From Leifsonia virtsii (lineage in GTDB: Bacteria > Actinomycetota > Actinomycetes > Actinomycetales > Microbacteriaceae), in contig NZ_JAROCB010000001.1 in assembly GCF_030433675.1 (NCBI RefSeq), forward strand, positions 186,001-250,000: a stretch of DNA of 64,000 bases, in the 5' to 3' direction. Under the pieces are notes generated by a model. That model was given only the letters and a program-made list of their open reading frames with translations. It was not told the origin of the DNA and made no database searches. Position numbers and translations under genes: made by a program. Shown piece after piece: positions 19,618-29,537 of this stretch; position 1 is the first letter of the stretch; every line of letters begins with the position of its first letter.

Positions 19618-19686
19618 CATTCTTATCCCGCGCGGACCAGGCTTCTCGCATGCCTGTGCCGTCGCACACTTCGCACAGGAGGAACA

Positions 19687-21477
19687 TTGCACATCAACGG
19701 AAGAAGGGGCAGGTTCGCTGTCGGTGCGGTCGCCGTCGCCGGCGTCGCCGCGCTCGCCCTGTCTGCCTGCACCACGTCCGGGAGCACCAGCACCTCGTCG
19801 GCTGCCAAGGGCGGCACCGTCACGGTCGCGGTCGTCAACGACCTGACCTCGCTGAACTCGCAGACCCCGCAGGGCAACCTGGACACCAACGGCCAGGTCG
19901 GTTACCTCGACGGCTCGTACGGCTCGGGGTTCCAGTACATCGACAACAACTACAAGATCGTCCACGACAAGAGCTTCGGGACCTTCGAGAAGACGTCGGA
20001 CGACCCGCTGACGGTCAAGTACACCCTCCCCTCCAACGCCAAGTGGTCCGACGGTGAGCCCGTCACGGCCGACGACATGGTCCTCGGTTGGGCCATGCAG
20101 TCCGGCTACTACGACTCGGCGACGCTCGACCCGAACTCGGGCGACGTCACCTCCGGCACGCAGTACTTCACCCCGGCCGCGGGCACCGCGGGCATCGACC
20201 AGACGTCGTACCCCACGGTCAGCAACGACAACCGCACCATCACGCTGAAGTACGCCAAGCCCTTCGTGGACTGGGAGCTCTTCAACCCGCTCGCGCAGCC
20301 GGCTCACATCGTGGCCAAGAAGGCGGGCCTCTCGTCGGCCGCCGACCTGACCAAGCTGCTGAAGAGCCTGCCCAAGGGCGACCCGAAGAACCCGGCGCCG
20401 GCCGACCCGACCCTCAAGAAGGCGGCCGACTTCGTCAACACGGGCTACGACATCACGGCGTTCCCGACCGACAAGGACCTCCTCGTCGCGTCCGGCCCGT
20501 TCGTGGTCTCCTCCTGGACCCCCGGCCAGTCGATCACCATGGTGAAGAACAAGTACTACTGGGGCGACAACAAGGGCAACGTCGACAAGATCGTCTTCCG
20601 CATCATCCCGGACGCGAACGCCCAGGTCACCGCTCTCCAGAACGGTGAGGTCGACATCATCAACCCGCAGGCCTCGGCCGACACCCTGACCGCTCTGAAG
20701 AACACGAGCGCCAAGGTGCTGACGGGCGACCAGGCGTCGTACGACCACCTCGACCTGAACTTCGGTTCGCAGGTCTTCTCCGACCCGAAGGTGCGCGAGG
20801 CGTTCCTGAAGACGATCCCGCGCCAGCAGATCCTGGACTCGATCGTCACCCCGGTGAACCCCAAGGCCAAGGTGCTCGACTCGCAGATCTGGCTGCCGAA
20901 CCAGGACGAGTACGCGAACGCGATCAAGAGCAACGGCTCGGACGCCTACGGCAAGGTCGACATCGACGGCGCCAAGAAGCTCCTCAACGGTGCCACCCCG
21001 ACCGTGCGCATCCTCTACAACACCAACAACCCGAACCGTGTCGACGAGTTCCAGGCCATCTCCGCCTCGGCGGCCAAGGCCGGCTTCAAGATCGTCAACG
21101 CCGGTTCGCCCGACTGGAGCAAGCTCCTCCCGGGTGGTGACTACGACGCGTCGCTCTTCGGCTGGATCAGCCCGGGCGCCGGCACGTCGCAGATCCCGCA
21201 GCTGTTCACCACCGGTGGCGGCGGCAACTACAACCGCTACAACGCGATGAACGATGTCGCGGTTCAGACCCAGACGACGCTGGACAAGGACGAGCTGACC
21301 AAGCTCGAGCTGCAGATCGACACGGCCACCTTCAAGGACGGCTACGGTCTGCCCCTCTTCCAGCTGCCCGGTGTCTTCGGTGTCAATGCTCGCGTCGACG
21401 GCGTGAAGTACATGGGCAACCAGACCGGTCCGTTCTGGAACTTCTGGGAGTGGTCGGTCAAGTCCTCCAAGAAGTAA
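19687..21477 (+). CDS. ABC transporter substrate-binding lipoprotein, family 5 (oligopeptide/dipeptide)
   Basis: This 596-residue extracytoplasmic protein captures peptides or similar solutes for the ABC importer downstream. It has an N-terminal signal sequence with RGRF followed by a hydrophobic stretch and lipobox ALSAC (Cys28), so it should be a membrane-anchored lipoprotein. The body has SBP_bac_5 features such as LTVKYTLPSNAKWSDGEPVT. Translation starts at a TTG, because AGGAGG lies five bases before it. A strong hairpin follows the stop and probably lowers transcription into the permease genes. Confidence 0.92.
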   Translation: MHINGRRGRFAVGAVAVAGVAALALSACTTSGSTSTSSAAKGGTVTVAVVNDLTSLNSQTPQGNLDTNGQVGYLDGSYGSGFQYIDNNYKIVHDKSFGTFEKTSDDPLTVKYTLPSNAKWSDGEPVTADDMVLGWAMQSGYYDSATLDPNSGDVTSGTQYFTPAAGTAGIDQTSYPTVSNDNRTITLKYAKPFVDWELFNPLAQPAHIVAKKAGLSSAADLTKLLKSLPKGDPKNPAPADPTLKKAADFVNTGYDITAFPTDKDLLVASGPFVVSSWTPGQSITMVKNKYYWGDNKGNVDKIVFRIIPDANAQVTALQNGEVDIINPQASADTLTALKNTSAKVLTGDQASYDHLDLNFGSQVFSDPKVREAFLKTIPRQQILDSIVTPVNPKAKVLDSQIWLPNQDEYANAIKSNGSDAYGKVDIDGAKKLLNGATPTVRILYNTNNPNRVDEFQAISASAAKAGFKIVNAGSPDWSKLLPGGDYDASLFGWISPGAGTSQIPQLFTTGGGGNYNRYNAMNDVAVQTQTTLDKDELTKLELQIDTATFKDGYGLPLFQLPGVFGVNARVDGVKYMGNQTGPFWNFWEWSVKSSKK

Positions 21478-21489
21478 CAGCTCCGTAAG

Positions 21490-21522
21490 CGAGAGTGCCC
21501 GGGTGAACCCCGGGCACTCTCG
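21490..21522 (+). terminator. Hairpin after the solute-binding-protein gene
   Basis: CGAGAGTGCCCGGG and CCCGGGCACTCTCG pair perfectly around a TGAAC loop, 12 bases after the stop. It is probably a partial terminator that lets more binding protein than permease be made. Confidence 0.72.
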
Positions 21523-21667
21523 TGCGGGGGCGTCGGTTCTCAGCCGGCGCCCCGTATCATGTATCGGTGGACGTGATCCGTCCTCCCCTTGAGATACGCG
21601 CCTGGCGGCAACCCCCCTTCCGCCGCACCCCGATACGGCGCGTCCTGTCAGTGAAGGTTTTGAACCT

Positions 21668-23200
21668 ATGGCGAGTTTCATCCTGAGACGACTTCTGGTC
21701 TCAGTGCTCATCATCATCGCCGCTTCGTTCCTGATGTACATGCTGGTGGCTTACAGCGCCGACCCGCTCCAGGACCTGCGAAGCAGCAATTCCCCCAACA
21801 AGACGCAGCTGATCAGCGCGCGCGTCCAGCTGCTGCAGCTGGATGTGGTGCCGCCGCTGCGCTGGCTGCTCTGGCTCGGCGGTGCGGCGAAGTGCCTCAT
21901 CCCGTTCGCCAACGCCTGCGACCTCGGGTCCACGGTGTCGAACGCGAAGGTCGTCGACATCCTGCCGCAGGCGCTCGGCTCGACGGTGCAGCTGGTCACG
22001 CTCGCCCTGATCCTCGCGATCCTCCTCGGTGTCACCATCGGCATCGTCACCGCCCTCCGGCAGTACAGCGGACTCGACAACGTCGTCACGTTCCTCAGCT
22101 TCTTCCTGTACTCGCTGCCGGCGTTCCTCGTCGCGGTTCTCCTCAAGGAGTTCGTCGCGATCGGGTTCAACAACTTCCTCGCGCACCCGACCATCCCGTG
22201 GTGGGCGGCGGTCATCATCGGCGTGATCGCCGGCCTGATCTGGCAGTCGCTGATCGGCGGCGACCGCAGGCGGCGGCTGATCACCTTCGGGATCGCGACC
22301 GTCGCCACCGCGGGCGTGCTGCTGCTGATGTCGGTGACCAACTGGTTCCTGACGCCCGGTCTCGGCCCGGTGGTCATGATCATCCTGATCGCGGCGACCG
22401 TGATCGGCGCGACCGCGCTGATCGCCGGCCTGCAGAACCGCCGGGCGCTGCTCTCCGCCGCCATCGCGGGCGCGGTCAGCCTGGTCTGCTACTTCGCGCT
22501 GCAGCCGCTGTTCAACGTCTCGACCGTCGGCACCATCGTGATCCTCGCCATCGTCGCGATCATCGTGAGCCTCGCCATCGGCTGGTTCGTCGGCGGCTAC
22601 GACCGCGGCCAGAACATGCGGATCGCGGTCATCGTGACGATCGTCTCGGGCTTCCTGATCATCGTCGACCGCTTCATGCAGGCCTGGCCGCAGTACTTCC
22701 AGGACACCAACGGCCGCCCGATCGCGACGGTCGGCTCCTCGACACCGGGCCTCGAGGGCGACATGTGGGTCACCGGGCTCGACACGTTCACCCACCTGGT
22801 GCTGCCGACCATCGCGCTGCTCCTGATCTCGTTCGCGTCGTACACCCGCTACTCGCGGGCCGGCATGCTCGAGGTGCTCAACCAGGACTTCATCCGCACC
22901 GCGCGGGCGAAGGGCCTGCCGGAGCGCACGGTCATCGTGCGCCACGCCTTCCGCAACATGCTCATCCCGATCACGACGCTCGTCGCATTCGACGTGGGCG
23001 CCCTCCTCGGTGGAGCGATCATCACGGAGCGCGTGTTCGCGATCCCGGGCATGGGCTTCCTGTTCGCCAGCGGTCTCGACCGCGGTGACCTGAACCCCGT
23101 GATGGGCTACTTCCTGGTGATCGCGGTCATGGCGATCCTGTTCAACTTCCTCGCGGACCTCTCCTACGCCGCGCTCGACCCGAGAGTGAGGGTCCGCTGA
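21668..23200 (+). CDS. ABC transporter permease, OppB/DppB-like, with extra membrane block
   Basis: This is an inner-membrane subunit of the peptide importer. The N-terminal FILRRLLVSVLIIIAASFLM and the coupling (EAA) loop ending ARAKGLPERTVIVRHAFRN at 412-430 are typical of OppB. The protein has 510 residues against roughly 310-350 for the family. The surplus lies between the conserved LSFFLYSLPAFLVAVLL segment (143-159) and HLVLPTIALLL (376-386), and contains about six additional hydrophobic stretches (roughly 178-196, 203-222, 233-255, 262-280, 286-308, 317-335). It begins 190 bases after the binding protein and overlaps the next permease by one base (TGATG). Confidence 0.88.
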   Translation: MASFILRRLLVSVLIIIAASFLMYMLVAYSADPLQDLRSSNSPNKTQLISARVQLLQLDVVPPLRWLLWLGGAAKCLIPFANACDLGSTVSNAKVVDILPQALGSTVQLVTLALILAILLGVTIGIVTALRQYSGLDNVVTFLSFFLYSLPAFLVAVLLKEFVAIGFNNFLAHPTIPWWAAVIIGVIAGLIWQSLIGGDRRRRLITFGIATVATAGVLLLMSVTNWFLTPGLGPVVMIILIAATVIGATALIAGLQNRRALLSAAIAGAVSLVCYFALQPLFNVSTVGTIVILAIVAIIVSLAIGWFVGGYDRGQNMRIAVIVTIVSGFLIIVDRFMQAWPQYFQDTNGRPIATVGSSTPGLEGDMWVTGLDTFTHLVLPTIALLLISFASYTRYSRAGMLEVLNQDFIRTARAKGLPERTVIVRHAFRNMLIPITTLVAFDVGALLGGAIITERVFAIPGMGFLFASGLDRGDLNPVMGYFLVIAVMAILFNFLADLSYAALDPRVRVR

Positions 23201-24210
23201 TGGCCGACAGCACTCGCATCGCCGATGAGCTCGAAGCACCGAGCTCGCCGCCCGTCAGCCAGGGAAAGCTGGTCTGGAAGCGGTTCCTCTCCAACCGCCT
23301 GGCCGTCGCCAGCGCGATCCTGTTCATCCTGATCCTGATCTTCTCGATCTCGGCGATCGGGCTCGGTCCGATCCCCGGATGGTGGCGCTACAACTACAAG
23401 GAGCTGAACGACCAGTTCCAGCAGGGCGCCCCCACCTGGCTGCACCCGTTCGGCCAGGACCGCATCGGCAAGGACTACTTCGCTCTGACGATGCGCGGCA
23501 TCCAGAACTCGATCCTCGTCATGGTGGTGCTCGGCCTGATCGCCAGCGTCGTCGGCGTGGTGGTCGGCGCGGTCGCGGGCTACTTCCGCGGCGTGGTCGA
23601 CGCGATCCTGATGCGCATCACCGACGTGTTCATCGTCATCCCGGCGCTGGTCATCGGCTCGGTCGTCGGTCACATCTTCGGCGGCCTCGGTGCGTTCTTC
23701 CTGGCGCTCATGCTCGGGTTCTTCTCGTGGATGGGCATCGCCCGACTGGTGCGCGGCGAGTTCCTCTCGCTGCGTGAGCGGGAGTTCGTGGAGGCGGCGC
23801 GCGTCGCCGGCGCCTCGGACACGCGCATCATCTTCAAGCACATCCTGCCGAACGCCATCGGCGTCGTGATCGTCTCCTCGACGCTCATCATGGCCTCGGC
23901 CATCCTGCTGGAGACCGCGCTGTCGTACCTCGGCTACGGCATCCAGCCGCCGGACGTCTCCCTCGGCCTCCTGATCAGCTCGAACCAGTCGGCGTTCCAG
24001 ACCCGGCCGTGGCTGTTCTGGTGGCCGGGTGCGTTCATCGTGACGCTCGCGCTGCTCGTCAACTTCGTCGGCGACGGCCTGCGCGACGCGTTCGACCCGC
24101 GCCACCGCCGGTTCAACCTGCGCAAGATGCGCGAGCAGGAGCCGGAGGAGGGCGAAGGCGACGGCCGTACGCCGAAGACCGGAGCGGCCCTCGCGGAGGA
24201 CGTGCTGTGA
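23200..24210 (+). CDS. ABC transporter permease, OppC/DppC-like
   Basis: This is the second membrane subunit of the importer, 336 residues. It shows the OppC N-terminal domain (WKRFLSNRLAVASAIL), the GQDRIGKDYFALTMRG segment and the EAA loop EFVEAARVAGASDTRII. The C-terminus beyond residue 310 is charged and soluble. It is coupled to OppB by a one-base overlap. Downstream, an antisense gene separates it from the ATPase gene, which is unusual for this operon type. Confidence 0.92.
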   Translation: MADSTRIADELEAPSSPPVSQGKLVWKRFLSNRLAVASAILFILILIFSISAIGLGPIPGWWRYNYKELNDQFQQGAPTWLHPFGQDRIGKDYFALTMRGIQNSILVMVVLGLIASVVGVVVGAVAGYFRGVVDAILMRITDVFIVIPALVIGSVVGHIFGGLGAFFLALMLGFFSWMGIARLVRGEFLSLREREFVEAARVAGASDTRIIFKHILPNAIGVVIVSSTLIMASAILLETALSYLGYGIQPPDVSLGLLISSNQSAFQTRPWLFWWPGAFIVTLALLVNFVGDGLRDAFDPRHRRFNLRKMREQEPEEGEGDGRTPKTGAALAEDVL

Positions 24211-24225
24211 TCAGCGCACCCGCCG

Positions 24226-24256
24226 CGCTGCTCCCGGCCTCAGGCCAGGAGCAGCG
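24226..24256. terminator. Hairpin at the 3' ends of the OppC-like and PH-domain genes
   Basis: CGCTGCTCC-c-GGCC-TCA-GGCC-a-GGAGCAGCG forms a stem of 13 pairs with one mismatch. It overlaps the stop codon of the antisense PH-domain gene and follows the OppC-like stop by 15 bases. Confidence 0.6.
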
Positions 24257-24866
24257 CGGCGACGGTGCCGCCGAGGAGCAGCACCAGCACCGCGAGCGAC
24301 GCGACGTGCCAGCGCACGGCGACCGGCGTCTCGTCGGCGCGGCCGGCCTCGATCGCGCCGGAGTCCTGCAGCTCCGCCCAGCGGCGGCGCACCACCTCGG
24401 CGGCGGCGCCCGACTCGGTGGAGAGCAGGTCGCCCGGACGGCGCAGGCTGTCCTCGACGCTCGGCCGGCCGACGCGTCCGCGCGTCTCGTTGCGGGTGGC
24501 GCGGAGCGTGCGGGTCGTCCCGGGCGCCGGAGCCGCCCAGACCGGGAACTTGCGGCCGGGCGTGTACAGCGTCAGCGCGTACTTGGTGTCGACCGCGATG
24601 AGCGCCTCCCACGGGATGCGCACGGTCTGCGTCACGTTGACGACGAGCAGTCCGTCGTCGCCCACCGTGAGGTTCGGTCGCCACAGCATCGCCCAGGCGA
24701 CGAAGGCGAACAGTGCGACCGGCACGATGTACAGCAGCCGGGCGTCGTGGACGCTCAGCAGCAGGCCGACGGTCAGCGCGGCGGCGGCCGCCCAGATCAG
24801 CACGGCAAGGACCCGGTTGAACCGGGACACGAAAACCTCGCGTTCGGCGGGGGAGACGTAGGGCAT
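24240..24866 (-). CDS. Membrane protein with PH-like domain
   Basis: This 208-residue protein has two hydrophobic segments near the N-terminus (about 18-38 and 43-62), a bacterial PH-like beta domain in the middle (LTVGDDGLLVVNVTQTVRIP, then a region with WAAPAPGT) and a C-terminal membrane helix (about 187-207). Similar small PH-domain membrane proteins are widespread in actinobacteria with no defined role. It lies on the opposite strand between oppC-like and oppDF-like genes. I see no clear link to peptide transport. Confidence 0.78.
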   Translation of the reverse strand: MPYVSPAEREVFVSRFNRVLAVLIWAAAAALTVGLLLSVHDARLLYIVPVALFAFVAWAMLWRPNLTVGDDGLLVVNVTQTVRIPWEALIAVDTKYALTLYTPGRKFPVWAAPAPGTTRTLRATRNETRGRVGRPSVEDSLRRPGDLLSTESGAAAEVVRRRWAELQDSGAIEAGRADETPVAVRWHVASLAVLVLLLGGTVAALLLA

Positions 24867-24916
24867 GGACCCATGCTCTCATTCCCCGAGAACGCCCCCG
24901 AAAGGAACCTCTGAAC

Positions 24917-26779
24917 ATGACCGAGACCAACGCGACAGGAACGGCGACCGTGACCGGCGGCCCCGTCCTCGAGGTGACCGGCCTCTCCGTCGACTTCGGT
25001 GTGGACAACACGTGGGTGCCCGCGGCGAAGAACCTGAACTACCAGATCCGTCCGGGCGAGGTGCTCGCCATCGTGGGCGAGTCCGGCTCGGGCAAGAGTG
25101 CGAGCTCGATGGCGATCCTCGACCTCCTGCCGAAGAACTCCCGCGTGCGGGGCTCGATCAAGCTCGACGGGCGTGAGCTCACCGGGCTGACCCAGCCGCA
25201 GATGCGCCGTGTGCGCGGACGCCAGGTGGCCGTCATCTTCCAGGAGCCGATGACGGCGCTGAACCCCGTCTACACGGTCGGCTTCCAGATCGTCGAGACG
25301 CTGCGCATCCACTTCGGGATGTCGCCGCACGAGGCGAAGGAGCGCGCGCTCGAGCTGCTCGCCATGGTGGAGCTGCCCGACCCGCAGAAGGCGTTCAACT
25401 CCTACCCGCACCAGCTCTCCGGCGGTCAGCGCCAGCGCGCCATGATCGCCCAGTCGATCTCGTGCGACCCGAAGCTGCTCATCGCCGACGAGCCCACGAC
25501 GGCGCTCGACGTGACGGTGCAGGCCGAGATCCTGGAGCTGCTGCGCAGCCTCCGCGACCGGCTCGACAGCGCCATCCTGCTGATCACCCACGACATGGGC
25601 GTCGTCGCCGACCTGGCCGACAACATCGTGGTGATGCGCAAGGGCGACATCGTCGAGGCCGGGACGGTGAAGGAGGTCTTCGCGAACCCGAAGCACCCCT
25701 ACACGATCGCCCTGCTCGACGCCGTGCCCCACCTCGGCCAGCGCGAGGACGAGGAGATCGACACCACGGCGGCCCTCGCCGCGGGCACCGAGAACCCCGA
25801 CGCCGCCTTCGCCGAGCGCATCCGCGCCAACGAGCGGGCGGCGCAGGCGGAGCACGAGAAGGCCGAGATGGACAAGCGTCCGGTCGTCGTCGACTTCGAG
25901 AAGGTGGCGATCGAGTACCCGAAGCACGGCCGCGTCCCGGCGTTCCGCGCCGCGACCGACATCGACCTGAAGATCCACGAGGGCGAGGTCGTCGGCCTCG
26001 TGGGCGAGTCGGGCTCCGGCAAGACGACGCTCGGCCGCGCCGCGATCGGTCTGCTGCCGATCCACTCCGGCAAGCTCGTCGTCGCGGGCCAGGACATCAG
26101 CAACGCCGGGCGCGACGAGATCCGCAAGCTGCACCGCAACGTCGGCATCGTGTTCCAGGACCCGTCGTCGTCGCTCAACCCGCGCCTCCAGATCGCGGAC
26201 TCCATCGGCGAGCCGCTGCGGCTGGCGAAGGGCCTGAAGGGCGCGGAGCTCTCCAAGGAGGTCGACCGCCTGCTCGACAGCGTCGAGCTGCCGCGGGCGT
26301 ACCGCAGCCGGTTCCCGCACGAGCTCTCCGGTGGCCAGAAGCAGCGCGTCGGCATCGCCCGCGCGCTGTCGCTGAAGCCGCAGGTGCTCATCGCCGACGA
26401 GCCGACCAGCGCTCTCGACGTCTCGGTGCAGGCGCGCGTCCTGGAGCTGATGCAGCAGCTACAGCGCGAGATGAACTTCGCCTGCCTCTTCATCACGCAC
26501 GACCTCGCGGTCATCGACGTGCTCGCCGACCGCATCGCGGTGATGCACCACGGCCGCCTGGTCGAGGTCGGGACGCGCGACGAGATCCTGCGGTACCCGA
26601 AGGAGGCGTACACGCAGCGCCTGCTCGCCGCGGTGCCGCTTCCCGACCCGGACCAGCAGCGCGCGCGCCGCGCCCTGCGGCTCGAACTGCTCGCCGCGGG
26701 CGCCGACGAGACCGGCGCGGTTCCGGCCGTCACGCCCGAGCCGCAGCAGCCGGAGCCCCCGGTCGCGCAGGGGCTGTAG
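24917..26779 (+). CDS. ABC transporter ATP-binding protein, fused OppD-OppF type
   Basis: This 620-residue cytoplasmic protein carries two complete ABC ATPase domains, which energise the peptide importer. Domain 1 (about 12-280) has Walker A GESGSGKS, signature LSGGQRQRA and Walker B LLIADEP. Domain 2 (about 325-590) has Walker A GESGSGKTT, signature LSGGQKQRV and Walker B VLIADEP. Both keep the catalytic glutamate and the switch histidine (LLITHD, LFITHD). An acidic linker of about 45 residues joins them. AAGGAA precedes the ATG. Only 50 bases separate it from the start of the antisense PH gene. Confidence 0.93.
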   Translation: MTETNATGTATVTGGPVLEVTGLSVDFGVDNTWVPAAKNLNYQIRPGEVLAIVGESGSGKSASSMAILDLLPKNSRVRGSIKLDGRELTGLTQPQMRRVRGRQVAVIFQEPMTALNPVYTVGFQIVETLRIHFGMSPHEAKERALELLAMVELPDPQKAFNSYPHQLSGGQRQRAMIAQSISCDPKLLIADEPTTALDVTVQAEILELLRSLRDRLDSAILLITHDMGVVADLADNIVVMRKGDIVEAGTVKEVFANPKHPYTIALLDAVPHLGQREDEEIDTTAALAAGTENPDAAFAERIRANERAAQAEHEKAEMDKRPVVVDFEKVAIEYPKHGRVPAFRAATDIDLKIHEGEVVGLVGESGSGKTTLGRAAIGLLPIHSGKLVVAGQDISNAGRDEIRKLHRNVGIVFQDPSSSLNPRLQIADSIGEPLRLAKGLKGAELSKEVDRLLDSVELPRAYRSRFPHELSGGQKQRVGIARALSLKPQVLIADEPTSALDVSVQARVLELMQQLQREMNFACLFITHDLAVIDVLADRIAVMHHGRLVEVGTRDEILRYPKEAYTQRLLAAVPLPDPDQQRARRALRLELLAAGADETGAVPAVTPEPQQPEPPVAQGL

Positions 26780-26834
26780 TCGCCGTCCGGCGCTCGCTCA
26801 CAGCGGACACGGCGGAAGGGGAGCGGATCCACGA

Positions 26835-26840
26835 TAGAAT
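26835..26840 (+). promoter_or_regulatory. typA: Candidate -10 box of typA (TAGAAT)
   Basis: TAGAAT stands 45 bases before the typA start in the 106-base gap after the ATPase gene. No clear -35 hexamer is visible at the usual distance. Confidence 0.35.
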
Positions 26841-26885
26841 GGACCGTTCCCCTTCTTCCTTCTGACGAGAGTCGAGTCTGCACGC

Positions 26886-28808
<1,923 letters not shown>

Positions 28809-28815
28809 CCCTGCC

Positions 28816-28878
28816 CATCCGTGGGTCGCAACACGCCGCTATGGTCTCGCCATAGCGGCGTGTCGCGTCCCACGGATG
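28816..28878. terminator. 29-base inverted repeat after typA
   Basis: Outer arms CATCCGTGGG / CCCACGGATG and inner arms ACACGCCGCTATGG / CCATAGCGGCGTGT are joined by five-base segments with two mismatches, around a TCTCG loop. It follows the typA stop by seven bases and precedes a co-directional lipoprotein gene, so it should terminate typA. Confidence 0.75.
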
Positions 28879-28931
28879 CGGGTGCGGGATGCTGTGGTGC
28901 GGGGCGCGCGCCCGTCGGCGAGAATGGGGGC

Positions 28932-29405
28932 ATGAACCGCCGCACCCGCCTCCTGGCCCTCCCGCTCGCCGCCGCCCTGCTCCTGGGTACCGCGCCCGCG
29001 CTGGCCGGCTGCAGCTTCCAGAGCGTGGTGAAGGACGTCTCCGGCGGCAACGTCGACATCGGCGGCACATCGGTGCCGAGCGACTTCCCGAGCGAGGTGC
29101 CGCTCGCGAGCGGCGACGTCGTGTTCGGCGCCGCGCTCGGCTCCGGCGAGAGCAAGGTGTGGAACGTCACGGTGAAGGTCTCCGGCAGCGACGCGTACAC
29201 CGGCATCCAGAAGCAGCTCACCGACGCCGGCTTCAGCGGCGAGTTCGGCGCGCAAGGGCCCAACGGCGGCGGCACCGGAACGTTCTCGAACGGCACGTAC
29301 GGGGTCCTCGTCGTGGTGACCGACGCCGGCGACAACGGCTGGGTCGCCAACTACTCCGTCTCGAAGGGAGCGGTGCCGAGCCCGACGCCGAGCGCCGGAT
29401 CCTGA
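28932..29405 (+). CDS. Small secreted lipoprotein of unknown function
   Basis: The product has 157 residues. MNRRTRLLALPLAAALLLG followed by ALAGC forms a lipoprotein signal peptide with lipidated Cys27. The mature part begins SFQSVVKDVSGGNVDIGG, then a compact domain rich in glycine, and ends with a short PSPTPSAGS tail. I do not recognise the domain with certainty; small actinobacterial lipoproteins of this shape are usually hypothetical. ATG 28932 follows GGGGG. Confidence 0.75.
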   Translation: MNRRTRLLALPLAAALLLGTAPALAGCSFQSVVKDVSGGNVDIGGTSVPSDFPSEVPLASGDVVFGAALGSGESKVWNVTVKVSGSDAYTGIQKQLTDAGFSGEFGAQGPNGGGTGTFSNGTYGVLVVVTDAGDNGWVANYSVSKGAVPSPTPSAGS

Positions 29406-29423
29406 ACGCACCCGCATCGCCTG

Positions 29424-29450
29424 CATTGCCGCCATTGCCGCCATTGCCGT
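29424..29450. repeat. Three tandem copies of a 9-base unit CATTGCCGC
   Basis: CATTGCCGC, CATTGCCGC and CATTGCCGT stand directly in tandem between the lipoprotein and the surface-protein genes. No role is evident. Confidence 0.7.
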
Positions 29451-29537
29451 TATAGGAGCGGCCACCGCGTCGTCGCCCGCCCGCCGCCACCGTCTTAACA
29501 GGCGAGGGGGTGAGGCATCCCCGGCTGAGGAGTGGGG

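Noticed and set aside
19457-19687. N-terminal extension of the CPBP protease by 77 codons
   Set aside because: The added sequence is polar, lacks a ribosome site and would cover the promoter region of the divergent binding-protein gene.
24240-24866. The PH-domain gene as part of the peptide importer
   Set aside because: It is on the opposite strand with its own hairpin, and no importer component of this type is known to me.
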